NCBI RefSeq assembly: GCF_020509005.1
Contig: NC_063013.1
Location: 4,526,001-4,590,000 of the forward strand
Reading direction: 5' to 3'
From: Fulvia fulva
Lineage: Eukaryota; Ascomycota; Dothideomycetes; Mycosphaerellales; Mycosphaerellaceae
Length of the DNA: 64,000 nt
Part shown: one piece after another, positions 45,606 through 55,332 of the stretch
Layout: each line of letters begins with the position of its first letter
Position numbering within the stretch: position 1 is the first letter of the stretch
Program-made: the position numbers and the translations under genes
Notes under the pieces: generated by a model
Databases searched by the model: none
Seen by the model: the letters and a program-made list of their open reading frames with translations, nothing else
What the model was told of the DNA's origin: nothing

Positions 45606-46555
45606 ATGCGATCAAAAGTGCAACACATGACCGAGAAGGCGCCGCGAGTGGCCAAGAGGACTGTCACGACCGTCAGCGAGGTAGTCTCAACCGCCGTGAT
45701 CTGCAACCCAGCAGTGGTCAAAGATGGCGCGAGGTGTCCAGTGGGTTGTACTCCAGAACCCATGTCCGTCTCTGGATCAGACCTAGGGAACACTCTCTCC
45801 TGGCAGGGCTGGTCATCTTGCCTGCCTCTCGGGATACCGGCGGCCACAGCAACACGGGACAAAGCGGTCACGTCCATAACAGTGACCCTGCCGAGCAGTG
45901 TGACAGTTTCCACTACGATTTCGCTACCTGCCATCGACTCTGAAACACCTCTTTCTCAAGGACCTGGTCCGGTCATTCCTAATAGTTTTTCGACCACCAC
46001 CTCCTCAGCATCGTCCGCAGAATCATCCTTGTCCACTACACCGAGTTCAGACAACTTGGCTCAGTCTAGCACGACCAACATACTCAGCTCCACGGCGAGC
46101 ACTATTCCGGACCCCACAAACTCATCGAATGAGTCTGATGTACTAGGACAACACAGTAAAAGCTTCCCGCAGACTGGAGCTGGCATCGCTACCATCACTA
46201 TCCTCGCCGTTCTGGTTCTCGCGGCGATCTTTGCGGTAAGTGCCTAATCGTGATCTGCCGCAGGTGATACTAACATCTCTACCAGGTCCTGTTCTGGCGA
46301 CGCCGACGCCGACGGCAACGTCCGGCAGAGTCGCCGAAGCTGGATGGTGACAGTGTCGAGCTCCAGCACTCTATCCCGCCCAGTCTGAACACGTTACCCA
46401 CAGCACTCCCCGAAGAGTACGTCCAGTATATTGAGGACAATCAAGCACGGCGCGACAGGCAAGAGGAGAATCGGCAAAAATTCATCGAGCGTGTTCGGCG
46501 AATCAAGACTGAGGACGAGGGCTCTAGTCATTCTAGCAGGCTCTTTGGGTCTTGA
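45606..46555 (+). CDS. single-pass Ser/Thr-rich membrane protein
   Basis: Exons 45606-46235 and 46286-46555 (intron with a good GTAAGT donor and CTAAC branch site). A short Cys-containing region (VICNPAVVKDGARCPVGC, then GWSSCLPLG) is followed by a Ser/Thr-rich stalk of about 110 residues. The membrane segment TGAGIATITILAVLVLAAIF A continues into VLFWRRRRRRQRP (stop-transfer) and a charged cytosolic tail ending SSRLFGS. About 299 residues. No signal peptide at this ATG, so a 5' exon may be missing or the gene truncated. Same overall plan as the protein at 34732-35875, but the sequences do not look alike. Confidence 0.65.
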
Positions 46556-46914
46556 TCTGGGACACGATGCCTGAGTCTTCGGAAATATCTAGTATCATAA
46601 CCAATCTATAGCCCTAGGTAAAAGTTGAGCTGACTCTGCATTGGCACGCCAGTCTGTGAAGCATATCTTTTTCACTTCGACCTATCAAGAAAAACACTAG
46701 GCTACCGCCGTCTGCGGTCGCGCTTCAGAGACGCCTCTGCGACTTCGCTTTCTGCTTGTTACACATAATCAGCGACATCCGAGTGGTCAACCCCACAATG
46801 AAGCGGGCACAAGCGATGTCAAGTTCCCGCCTTCCGTTGTGTCAAAGACGAGGGATGCATCTGGAGCCGAGCGGTACGGAATATGCAGAACATGACAGCG
46901 GTCCTCAAGGCGCG
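46556..46914. other. spacer
   Basis: Between the mucin-like gene and the decayed arylsulfotransferase gene. Nothing recognised. Confidence 0.4.
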
Positions 46915-48660
46915 CTATTTCTCGCTATTCATGTATTGTAGGGACCTATACCTGCCATACCGCCAACGCACTCGCTTGTAGGCGAGCAACAGCTTGTACA
47001 AAGCAGTGTACAGACCATACAGTGCGCTTACACATATCAGCGACTGTGATGCCCATAGCATGTATGGCATGTTCGGTCTTGCCCTCTTCTCCAACCTTTT
47101 GCGCTCGCTTTTGATCGCTCTCTTCCTTGGCCGCACGCAAATCAGGTATCAAGGTCATCTTAGATTCCCCCAGAACTTCACCATTAGCATCAATAGCCTC
47201 CACGAATGCGAGGCCACTTTGACAACCCTCCAAACTCCAAGCAGTCTCGAACCCTCGCTTTGTGATCTCAGCCACAAGCTCGAAGGACCCTACTCCTTCT
47301 CTCTCTTCTCCCAGATCAGATTTCCGTGGAAACCCAAATCTTCCAAGATCGAATTTCCTTGGCTCCATTCCAGCGCATGTAGAAGATCGCACTGACCTCG
47401 TCACCGCTTGGACCTCTTACAGCCGGTAGGATAGTCACAATAGGCGGATGAAGAGGTAGCCCAACAAATTGTTGTTTGGGGACTCGGTACGACGTCACCG
47501 TACCTGCCCACAGGGAGGCCCCTAGAACGAGCTTGTTCTTGGAGTCGAACTCGCTTATGCCACCGGGACTTGCCCAATTGACTAGAATGTTTGATTGTAT
47601 GGGATTTTCACCAAGTGTTTGCAGATTGCCCATCTTCCGGCTAGGAAGGCCTTGTGGTCGGGGAAAATGTCGAACGAGGGTTGCGGTCATAGTCTCAGTG
47701 TTCAGAGCAATGATCTTTCCAGAGCTAACGGCTCGTGTTTGCTGTCCGCCAGCTTGACCTAAGTATGGACTGGAGGCGTTGTCAAGGATAGATATGATCG
47801 TGTGAGTCGCATTCTCGTAGCGAATTCGAGCATCGTGTTGCCAATGGAAGTCTGCGCCCTCGTCCAGTTTGAAGTCAGATTTTTGACCACCTAGTCTCCA
47901 TAAGAGCGAACCATCTCTACTAGAGATCTTATAGACAGTACTGACGTGGCGTCCAGACACCAGAACTTCCCGGCAGAGTCCTTGTCAACGAGTTGAGATG
48001 ATAGTCGGGGGTGGTATTAGCGCGCAATCGCTGCTGCTCTGGGACTAGACTCTTGTCCAGCCCAATGTTCGCCGACCGAGCATCCTATTGGAACGTAACA
48101 TTTCCGGTTGCCAAATCTATCTCCTGGAAACCACAATTACTACTCCTAGACGACTCGCCCTCTTCCGAAAACCTCGCTGCCAAGATCACCGTTTTGCCTG
48201 CAGTATCTAGGTTACATTTATGGAAGTCTTGCTGAACGTTTTCGCCCTGGGTCGATACCCGTTTAATTTCTTCAAAACGATGGTTCAAAATGATGCCTAT
48301 AGTATCTTGCGGTCCTCGTGGATCAAAGTCCTGCGTCGATGACTGGACAACCAATGTGAGCTGCTGCTCGCCGTTAACATTCACAGGCTCGAATCCTTGC
48401 ACTTGTGGCATCGGCTGGTCTCGCGTGCCCCATATAAGAGTCTGCTGTTCTCAGCACATGGAAGTAAGTAAGATAATGAGTAGAGCTGTCTTACGTCTTC
48501 ACGGTCGTAGATCTGTGCCCCCGTCTTGTAGGACGCAAATTCGCGATCTTCAGAAGGACGTTTTCTTCTCACGAGTGGAGCGACGAACCAGTGACCCGCC
48601 GCGATAGCAGCCGGATCACGTTCAGTTATATTCCACGGTAACGCGTTGATACTGGGCTCC
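46915..48660 (-). pseudogene. decayed arylsulfotransferase-like (ASST) gene
   Basis: Fungal ASST-like proteins are predicted beta-propeller sulfotransferases or related surface enzymes. Readable blocks in order: ITERDPAAIAAGHWFVAPLV, an intron ending near 48455, LIWGTRDQPMPQVQGFEPVN, FQEIDLATGNVTF, VSGRHVSTVYKISSRDGSLL, FHWQHDARI, LVNWASPGGISEFD, FYMRWNGAKE, and FELVAEITKRGFETAW. These lie in different frames. Lesions: TAG at 48085-48087 where the family has Trp; one base missing near 47989-47991; one missing near 47963-47966; and one extra A at 47321-47323, giving a stop at 47316. A likely further shift near 47080-47130 is suggested because a C-terminal hydrophobic segment lies in another frame. 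No N-terminal signal was found. A non-functional relic is the simplest reading. Confidence 0.75.
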
Positions 48661-48719
48661 TAGCACGACTGTAAGCAGGTGCAATACTGGGACAGATCAA
48701 CAAGATCAGCACTTCCCAG

Positions 48720-49528
48720 ATGGCGCTTCGCAGCTGCTTGTGCGATCGCCTCAAGCGCCAACCTGCAGTCCGTGGCTTCTATCTTCCCAGCGATACCTAC
48801 AGCGAGGCGACTGCGAAGCGGGAGGACCGGAGCGCTTCGCAGGCTGTCGCCACAACTTCCTCACCAGCTCCAGCCGATTCACATCCAATAGCTTCACCTT
48901 CCGCTCTCGAGGCCATCATGCGCCAACTTCAGCAGCTTCAGGGCACTGTCAATACTCTTCAAGCCGACCTCGACCAGGAGAGAATGTACAGCGATTCGCT
49001 GAAGGACCAGATCGAGAAAGTGGAGGGCAGTTGCAAGCAGTCTGACCAGAACATCAAGGCCGTGCAGGCAAAGGCCATCTCGCGACAAGATCAGCAGCAC
49101 GAGACACTCGATGCGCTGCAGCGGGACATTGCAACCTGAAGAAGCAGAAGTTGCCGCCATCGTCGAAGACTTCTGTCGAGGACCAGTCCGGCTATATTGG
49201 CTTGGGTTGGGTCGAAGATGGCGACGGCAATGTTGACATGACAGGTCTGGAGAAGCGTGTATCTGTTCTCGAGGAAAACAGCGACAAGCTATCAGACCAG
49301 GAGGAGCGCATTTCCGTGCTTGAGTATCGAGTCCAGGGCAACACCGACAGGATCACCGAGTTGCGTGACATGAAGGTCGAGTCACACCTCAAATCTCTCG
49401 AACATCACTTCTGGAACCGCGGCGGTCTTGTCTTCGAGCTTGCAAGGGCTGGAGGATTCAGAGATGACGTATGTTGCGAGACGAAGGTACGCTGCATAGG
49501 GTTGTTGTGGTTGTTGTTGCTGAGCTGA
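48720..49528 (+). CDS. coiled-coil protein with a one-base frame break
   Basis: First part, 140 residues: Arg-rich start MALRSCLCDRLKRQPAVRGF, which could be an import sequence, then coiled coil (MRQLQQLQGTVNTLQADLDQ). It stops at TGA 49137-49139. The next frame continues smoothly as LKKQKLPPSSKTSVEDQSGY, then more heptads (LEKRVSVLEENSDKLSDQEE), and ends near 49528. One missing base in the CC at 49135-49136 would join them. Some downstream sequence (TGL EKRV, ELRDMKVESHLKSL) keeps heptad spacing, so the break looks recent or is a consensus error. No known domain. Faces away from the ASST relic, 60 bp apart. Confidence 0.55.
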
Positions 49529-49550
49529 AGTGCCAGCTGTGAAAGTGAGG

Positions 49551-49578
49551 TTGCGGCTTGCGGCTTGCGGCTTGCGGC
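49551..49578. repeat. TTGCGGC tandem repeat, 4 copies
   Basis: Four perfect 7-base units. Confidence 0.95.
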
Positions 49579-49592
49579 TGAGCTCGGCGCAG

Positions 49593-49622
49593 CCCGGGTA
49601 GAACTAGTCTAGTCTACCCGGG
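49593..49622. repeat. perfect inverted repeat, 10-bp arms, 10-nt loop
   Basis: CCCGGGTAGA (49593-49602) and its complement TCTACCCGGG (49613-49622) flank ACTAGTCTAG. Could be a terminator-like or cruciform element for the coiled-coil gene, but function is unknown. Confidence 0.85.
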
Positions 49623-49640
49623 GCCAAGCCGATCCGGATC

Positions 49641-49670
49641 CAGCTTGCCAGCTTGCCAGCTTGCCAGCTT
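49641..49670. repeat. CAGCTTGC tandem repeat, 3.75 copies
   Basis: Perfect 8-base units, followed at once by a CAA/CAG tract at 49671-49694. Confidence 0.95.
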
Positions 49671-49694
49671 CAACAACAGCAGCAGCAGCAGCAG
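49671..49694. repeat. CAA/CAG microsatellite
   Basis: Two CAA then about six CAG units. Confidence 0.9.
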
Positions 49695-50184
49695 GATGGA
49701 GCGCTTCTGCATCTTGCATCGTCCGTCGCGAACTCTGTGGACAGCAACACGCCCGGTCTGCATTCATCAGCTGTTTGTTCTCACCGATGTATGATCTCGT
49801 TGCGGTCGTCTGACAGCCTCTCCATCAAAGGCATCGAATCGGCCATGCGCTTTCCACATCTGCCCGGGGTAGGCGAGCTGTCTCGCGAAGGACGATCACC
49901 TTTGGCCCCAATTGATGCAGTGCTCCACGGCGGCTGAGCGCGAGCCGCCCTCTAGTCTTCAGCCCTGTGTCTATTCGGAAGGTGAGGATCGACTGTTCGA
50001 GCACAAAGGATTGTCAGCATCAGAAGGCCGCATCAGTCATACGCGAAGACGTGTGCTTCTTGCTGTACATGTAGGTATTGCCTGGCGACTTCCTTCTATA
50101 ACTTCGCATGTCGAAAGCTTCCATCGCCGGGTCGAGTCTACTTCCACATTCGCGAGGCAGCCTTACTCCAGCAAAGTGCCCATC

Positions 50185-52046
50185 ATGGAGGGCCGACACC
50201 ATTCTGTTGCTGATGAGCAGTCAAGACACCAGATCAGACTGCCAAAGAAGCTGATAGTTTGCTGTGATGGTAGAGCTGATCTCCGTTGCCACATCAACTC
50301 TTTTACTGATCGCTTCTAGGTACCTGGATGGACCGCGACAACGGCTACAAGTCTGGCAAGATACAGAGTCCATCGAATGTAACCAGAATAGCCCGAGCCA
50401 TGCTGGCCGAAGACGATGCAAAACGTCCCCAGATTGTCTACTACCAAGCAGGAATTGGCACAGGCCTTGGCATGTACGAGCAACTTCTTGGAGGCGGGAC
50501 TGGTCTGGGATTGTCTGAGAACGTGAGAGAATCGTACGCGTTCCTGGCTTCCAACTACTCGCCTAAGGACGACTTTAGCCCACCTGATTCGATCTTCCTT
50601 CTCGGCTTCTCACGTGGTGCCTATACTGCACGCAGCTTGGGCGGCCTCATCGCAGCCGTCGGTATCCTCACCCGCAAAGCGATGCCATACTTTTACGACC
50701 TCTTCCGCGACTGGGAGAATGCGGGATCTGAAGGTTACGAGCCACAGTTCTTCAAAGCCTATGCCGAGGGGTCAAACGACAAGACCGTGCTAGACAACAT
50801 GCCAGTACTCAAGCCACCACACAAAGCAGACGAGAATCGAATCGACACATACATGGAGTCATACTTTCGACACTTACTAGCCTTCGGCCTAACGCAAGAA
50901 GCCAATATCAAGGCGATCGGTGTCTGGGATACTGTTGGCGCGCTAGGCATTCCTGTGAACCCGTTATTTCAACGCATTGCACATATGCCTGCCTTCATCA
51001 AGGAGATGAAGTGGTACGATACAAGACTCAGCAATCGAACAGAGAATGCTTTCCATGCACTAGCACTGGACGAGCATCGCTTTCCTTTCTCGCCAGCAGT
51101 GTGGGAGCTCGACAAGGGTAGCACCACCAACCTGAAGCAAGTGTGGTTTCCTGGCGCGCACTCGAATTGTGGCGGGTCATACGAAGATTATGGGTAAGTT
51201 ATGTAAAGTGAAAGGGGCTCAGCGGCAAGATTTAGCTAACAGTCTCGAAGCATGGCCAACATAACCCTCGCCTGGATGATGGACCAGCTATCAGGCAACA
51301 GCCGAGACCCCAGCAAGACCTTCCACCCAGTTGACTGGATCCAATTCGACGACGACTTCATAGAGCTCTGCTTCACCCAGAATACCCGCTACTACAACAA
51401 ACTCGGCCCCCAAGGCGAAGAATACAAAGGCTGGGCCATGGGCAAAGTCTACAACTCAAACACATTTCCACAGTCCTTGACTGGCGCAACGACTCGCATG
51501 CCAGGTCGTTATCCGCAGACCGACTGGGAGACGGGTCGGTACAGCGAGACGAAGATGCTCGAGAACACACGGGAGTATATCCACTCTTCGACACGGGCAC
51601 GTATGGATCTCGCAGGTCGGGAGGTGGAACCTCAAGAGTGGTATCAAAAGCTCGCCCGCTACATCTGGCGAACCATCACCTGGCAACCCTACGTCTTGAC
51701 TTACCGACCTCAACGCAAGAAGCTCCTGGCCGGCTACCTCACCCGCGGTGGTCCACTCGAAGGCTGGAAACTTGTGGACGGCCATGCATCGCACGCCGAA
51801 GCGAACATGGAGATTGACATGAGTCCCGGCGGTATTAAGCAAGTCCATTGGGAGTATACTGGTACTGACAAGACGTGTAATCCTGATGGGATTATGAAGG
51901 AGGATATCTTCGCCGAGGGAGGGTATGAGGAGAAGTTGCTGTTGCATGATCAAGAGGGATTAGCGGATCAGATTTTGTACTCGAATAATAGGTGGACTTG
52001 GTTTAAGAGGGTCAAGAGGGAGAATAAGATTGCTAAGACATTTTGA
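50185..52046 (+). CDS. DUF2235 alpha/beta-hydrolase (Tle1-like phospholipase fold)
   Basis: Exons 50185-50269, 50320-51193 and 51251-52046. The first join gives LIVCCDGTWMDRDNGY, the DUF2235 opening. The nucleophile elbow GFSRGAYTARSLGG (GxSxG-type, Ser in FSRG) is at about residue 118, and the following acid-region motif GVWDTVGALGIP is clear. The likely catalytic His lies in WFPGAHSNCGGSYED just before the second intron. The C-terminal region has WMMDQLSGN and TYRPQRKKLLAGYL. About 585 residues. Bacterial relatives are type VI secretion phospholipase effectors; fungal members are widespread and of unknown role. No signal peptide, so cytosolic by default. No damage. Confidence 0.9.
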
Positions 52047-52436
52047 TGAAGAAATGAGTCATGAAGAGGTGGAGACTGGGGTCTTTTGATTGCAAGTGAG
52101 CATTGTTCGAGCGTAGCGATTTGGGAGCGGAGATACCATATTATTCAGTGTAGCAAGTTCAGCATTGCGAGTATTTCTAATCTTTGCCACGACGTTCCGT
52201 TAAGCCTCCAACTTCTCAGGGAAAATCGTGACCGCCCTCTTCAATCCATCGACCTGTATCTCCGGCAATCTCTTGAGCCTCCCAGCCCCATCAGCCAGAC
52301 TAGGAGCAGACCTATCGACCGGATGAGCCTCCCTCTCCTTGTGCAACCAGGTGGATGGTTTGCTCGATCAAGTGCGTGAGCATCTCTAGATCAGCTGCAT
52401 TGCAACCCTCGGTGCATAATGCTGCGCCACGGCTGC
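52047..52436. other. convergent 3' spacer
   Basis: Between the DUF2235 gene and the second F-box-like gene. Nothing recognised. Confidence 0.4.
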
Positions 52437-53189
52437 TCAGTATGACACAGCAGACTCCTTCTCGAGCGCATCGAGCAGCTTACCTATCATCTCCCGAGCT
52501 CGACGCAAGTCTCCATGTATTTCTTCATTGGATATGCCGGATAACAATGGATCCTTCGTCAGCGATTCCTTGATGATCTTGCCAGGATCTTGGAGGGCTT
52601 GATCCAACGCCTTGCGCGCTTCGTCGTTGTTGCCGATGATTAACGAGGTCCTGAACAGTGCAGCGTCGTCTTGAAAAGCGCCGGTCCAATCCATGTTCGT
52701 CTCGATGCCTAACATGGTGCGATCATTTGGAAAGAGGGGGTTGAAGCCCTTCAGGACCTTCGGTAGATATGACACCACAAAGTCGTCTAGCTCATCGTAA
52801 GGGTACAAAGAGTCGGAAGGAAGCAGCGACACCTTTCTGATGTGATTGGCACCGCTTGCAAGTGAGACTAGCAAATCTTTCAAGGCTTTGGATGCCTTAT
52901 GCATGGCAGCTTCATTTAGTGCCTGGTTGAAGGTGCAAAACAGGTCGGTATGGATCTTGATACAGTTGCAGAAGAAGAAAAGCGGCAGAGCCTCTTGTCG
53001 AATTTGCTTGCACGTGCTCAAGAGGCGAAGATGGTCTCGTGCATCGCTTGTGCCCAGTTGCAGAACGCTGGACTGGTCTTCCTCGCGATCGACGCATCTG
53101 AGCTCAATGTCACGCGGCATAGTGAGCGCGAACTCGTAGATGTTGTTGCGCAATTCGGCCGGCAATTTGTTGAACGGCGAGGCATCCAT
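52437..53189 (-). CDS. F-box-like protein (LPAELRN type)
   Basis: 250 residues, single exon. The start MDASPFNKLPAELRNNIYEF is the canonical Dothideomycete F-box-like opening, and RLLSTCKQIRQEALPLFF is the second conserved block. The rest is helical with no known domain. Undamaged. Probable adaptor role is an inference from the motif. Compare 38822-39691. Confidence 0.8.
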   Translation of the reverse strand: MDASPFNKLPAELRNNIYEFALTMPRDIELRCVDREEDQSSVLQLGTSDARDHLRLLSTCKQIRQEALPLFFFCNCIKIHTDLFCTFNQALNEAAMHKASKALKDLLVSLASGANHIRKVSLLPSDSLYPYDELDDFVVSYLPKVLKGFNPLFPNDRTMLGIETNMDWTGAFQDDAALFRTSLIIGNNDEARKALDQALQDPGKIIKESLTKDPLLSGISNEEIHGDLRRAREMIGKLLDALEKESAVSY

Positions 53190-53856
53190 ATTGGTGTTGT
53201 GCCGATTCGAGGCCGCTGATAGGTGTTGTTAATGCTGTCGTTGTGGTGACAGTATGCGGGTGGTGACAGTGGACCAGTTTGATCGTGGTGCGACAGGAGT
53301 GGCCGTAGTCGAGCCGTTTGTATCAAGTCTGGTTGGATTGTGAGCAGAAATGCAAGACATGCATGTAAAGTGCTTCGCAGCAGACGTGCGTTCAACCTAA
53401 TCCCTGCAATCCAAGACGCGATTAAACTTGCCAAGAGCTTGCGCGTCATAAAAAAGGAAGGAGCGACCTGTTTCTATAGGCTGTACGGAGCTCTCGGGCA
53501 TGTAAGTAGACGTGAAGTTCGCGTGAGGAGGCGTGGCAGATCAGCAGGGCCGAGTCCATCATTCATAAGTACGAGATAAGAGAAGCTACACCTACTGCGT
53601 GTGTTCCATCTATTCTTGACCGTATTCTGCTCATCCGAGCTCTCAAACGCCGTCATGCCGTCGCTCAGATGCGCAGCTCTTGCTGCTGTCGATGCTCTGC
53701 CTATCCCAAGAAAGCAGAAGAGTCACGCAGACGAAAAAATAGGGTATGTCCAACCCCCCCGTCTATCCCCAAACGCCAGTGCCATATGCTGATGCGCCGA
53801 TAGTCACCCAAGTGACAATGCAAATGCAGATATCCCAGAAAAGCATTACCCTGTCG
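53190..53856. other. spacer, no gene seen
   Basis: Short frames only, including a 46-codon one from 53655 with no features. No RNA gene recognised. Confidence 0.4.
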
Positions 53857-54774
53857 TTAGAGCAGGCGAAGAAGCCAAGGCACCCGCAGCAATACCAGAA
53901 GAAGAAGCGCACACAGTACCGCTGGGAAAGCAAGACTCCGCATCGAGCTCAGGATCTTCTCTCGACGAACCTTCGCATCCAGCTCAGTGACGAGAAAGAT
54001 TGACTTGTCGAACAGTTGCTCTGCAACATTGATGATATCCTGTTTCTCGTCTGGCGTTAGAAGGTCTTCGGCTAGGGCGAGGCGTGTTTTGAAAAGGGCT
54101 TTGAGTTCTTCACCGTCGTTGTCCGAGTCGAAGGAGAGAAAGCTGTAGCCAGAAATATCGAGGGGCACGGGCTGATCGATATCCTCACGCGATGACGTCG
54201 CAACCTTCTCTGCTGCTGCAGTGGAGGGCGTCAACGGTGACTTTCCTTCCCAGAACTCGGGTCCAGCGTTCGCAAGTTGTTGTCTGATCCATCTGCCTCC
54301 GCTGAAGACTGCCATGTAGAACACCCATGCAAATGCCACACAGACGTGTGGCTTCTGTCGCATGAGATCCCGCATATTCTTCGTCCACTTGTCCCCTAGC
54401 TCTGGTGTACTGTAGATGTTCCTCCCACCAACGAGCCTGAGATGCTGCAAATCATTCTTCAGACGATGCGACCTTGCCAAACCGTGTGGCCGCAGATTCG
54501 CGAGCCACTGCCGTACGTCCAAGTCATGCTGTGTCTGTCCTGCTGTCGATTTGCTCTGCACATGTCGCGTGACGAGTTCCCACTCGATCTCGAAGAGTAT
54601 AAATATCCGAGCAAAGGGTACAATACCCTTCGCATAAAGCAAAGGCGTGGCTACATTCGGCGGAAGTGCCAGCGGAAGTCGGTTGATGAGGAGTCGGTTG
54701 AGCTCGGTATGCTGCTTCCGTGTGGCAGTATTGATTCGTCCTGGTAAGGTTGCACTCGGTGGGATAGAAGTCAT
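53857..54774 (-). CDS. heme-oxygenase-like protein with C-terminal membrane anchor
   Basis: 305 residues, single exon. INTATRKQHTELNRLLINRL places the proximal His typical of heme oxygenase (TRxxHxxLN) at about residue 22. The fold continues with LLYAKGIVPFARIFILFEIE and a later helix HVCVAFAWVFYMAVFSGGRW in place of the usual G-rich distal helix. The C-terminus has a hydrophobic anchor (LAFPAVLCALLLLVLL), as in yeast Hmx1. Heme degradation is plausible but the distal Gly motif is not clearly conserved, so it may be a non-catalytic relative. Confidence 0.75.
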   Translation of the reverse strand: MTSIPPSATLPGRINTATRKQHTELNRLLINRLPLALPPNVATPLLYAKGIVPFARIFILFEIEWELVTRHVQSKSTAGQTQHDLDVRQWLANLRPHGLARSHRLKNDLQHLRLVGGRNIYSTPELGDKWTKNMRDLMRQKPHVCVAFAWVFYMAVFSGGRWIRQQLANAGPEFWEGKSPLTPSTAAAEKVATSSREDIDQPVPLDISGYSFLSFDSDNDGEELKALFKTRLALAEDLLTPDEKQDIINVAEQLFDKSIFLVTELDAKVRREKILSSMRSLAFPAVLCALLLLVLLRVPWLLRLL

Positions 54775-55332
54775 GGCTGGTGGTAGTGGCGGCGAAGGCG
54801 AGGGAGAAGGTCGAATAGTGGAAGCGATTGCTAGGCTCTTAAAGGGGTGTACATGTAGGCGACGCAGTCACAGGGCTGCTGCCATGCATGATGCACGAGT
54901 GACAGCGCAGGGGTGCCTTCTCGAACCATACTTGCAGTCGTGACTTGTGTAGGCGACACAGAGAAGTGCTGGCAGTGAATGATGCTATCACGCGGCCTTG
55001 TCACGAAAAGTGTCGTCGCCGATCGTTTCAGGCCGTTGCTGGGGAGACGAACGTGAACACAAACTGCTGGCTGGAGAAGCACAAGAGACATTTCATCGTC
55101 CCAACTTCGCCTACCACACTCGTTACCGCACATCTGCCGTCGCCGTTGGAGCGTGTCTTCTCAGGCTGCCATCCATCCTTGCCCTGCGACTGACGAATTC
55201 TACGCGCATCGCTCCAGCACATCATCCAATTCGCGCTGCATTCCAGCGGGAGCTGTCGGTACCCACACATGGTCTGCATGGTCCGCTCATAGGCCTGCAT
55301 CATATGTAGCTGCTGGCAGCGACGATCGCATC
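54775..55332. other. divergent promoter region
   Basis: Between the heme-oxygenase-like gene and ase1. No feature recognised. Confidence 0.45.

Larger units (their letters stand above)
49529..50184. other. repeat-bearing spacer upstream of the DUF2235 gene
   Basis: Contains three short tandem repeats and a perfect hairpin, described separately. The remainder has no gene I can support. Confidence 0.5.
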
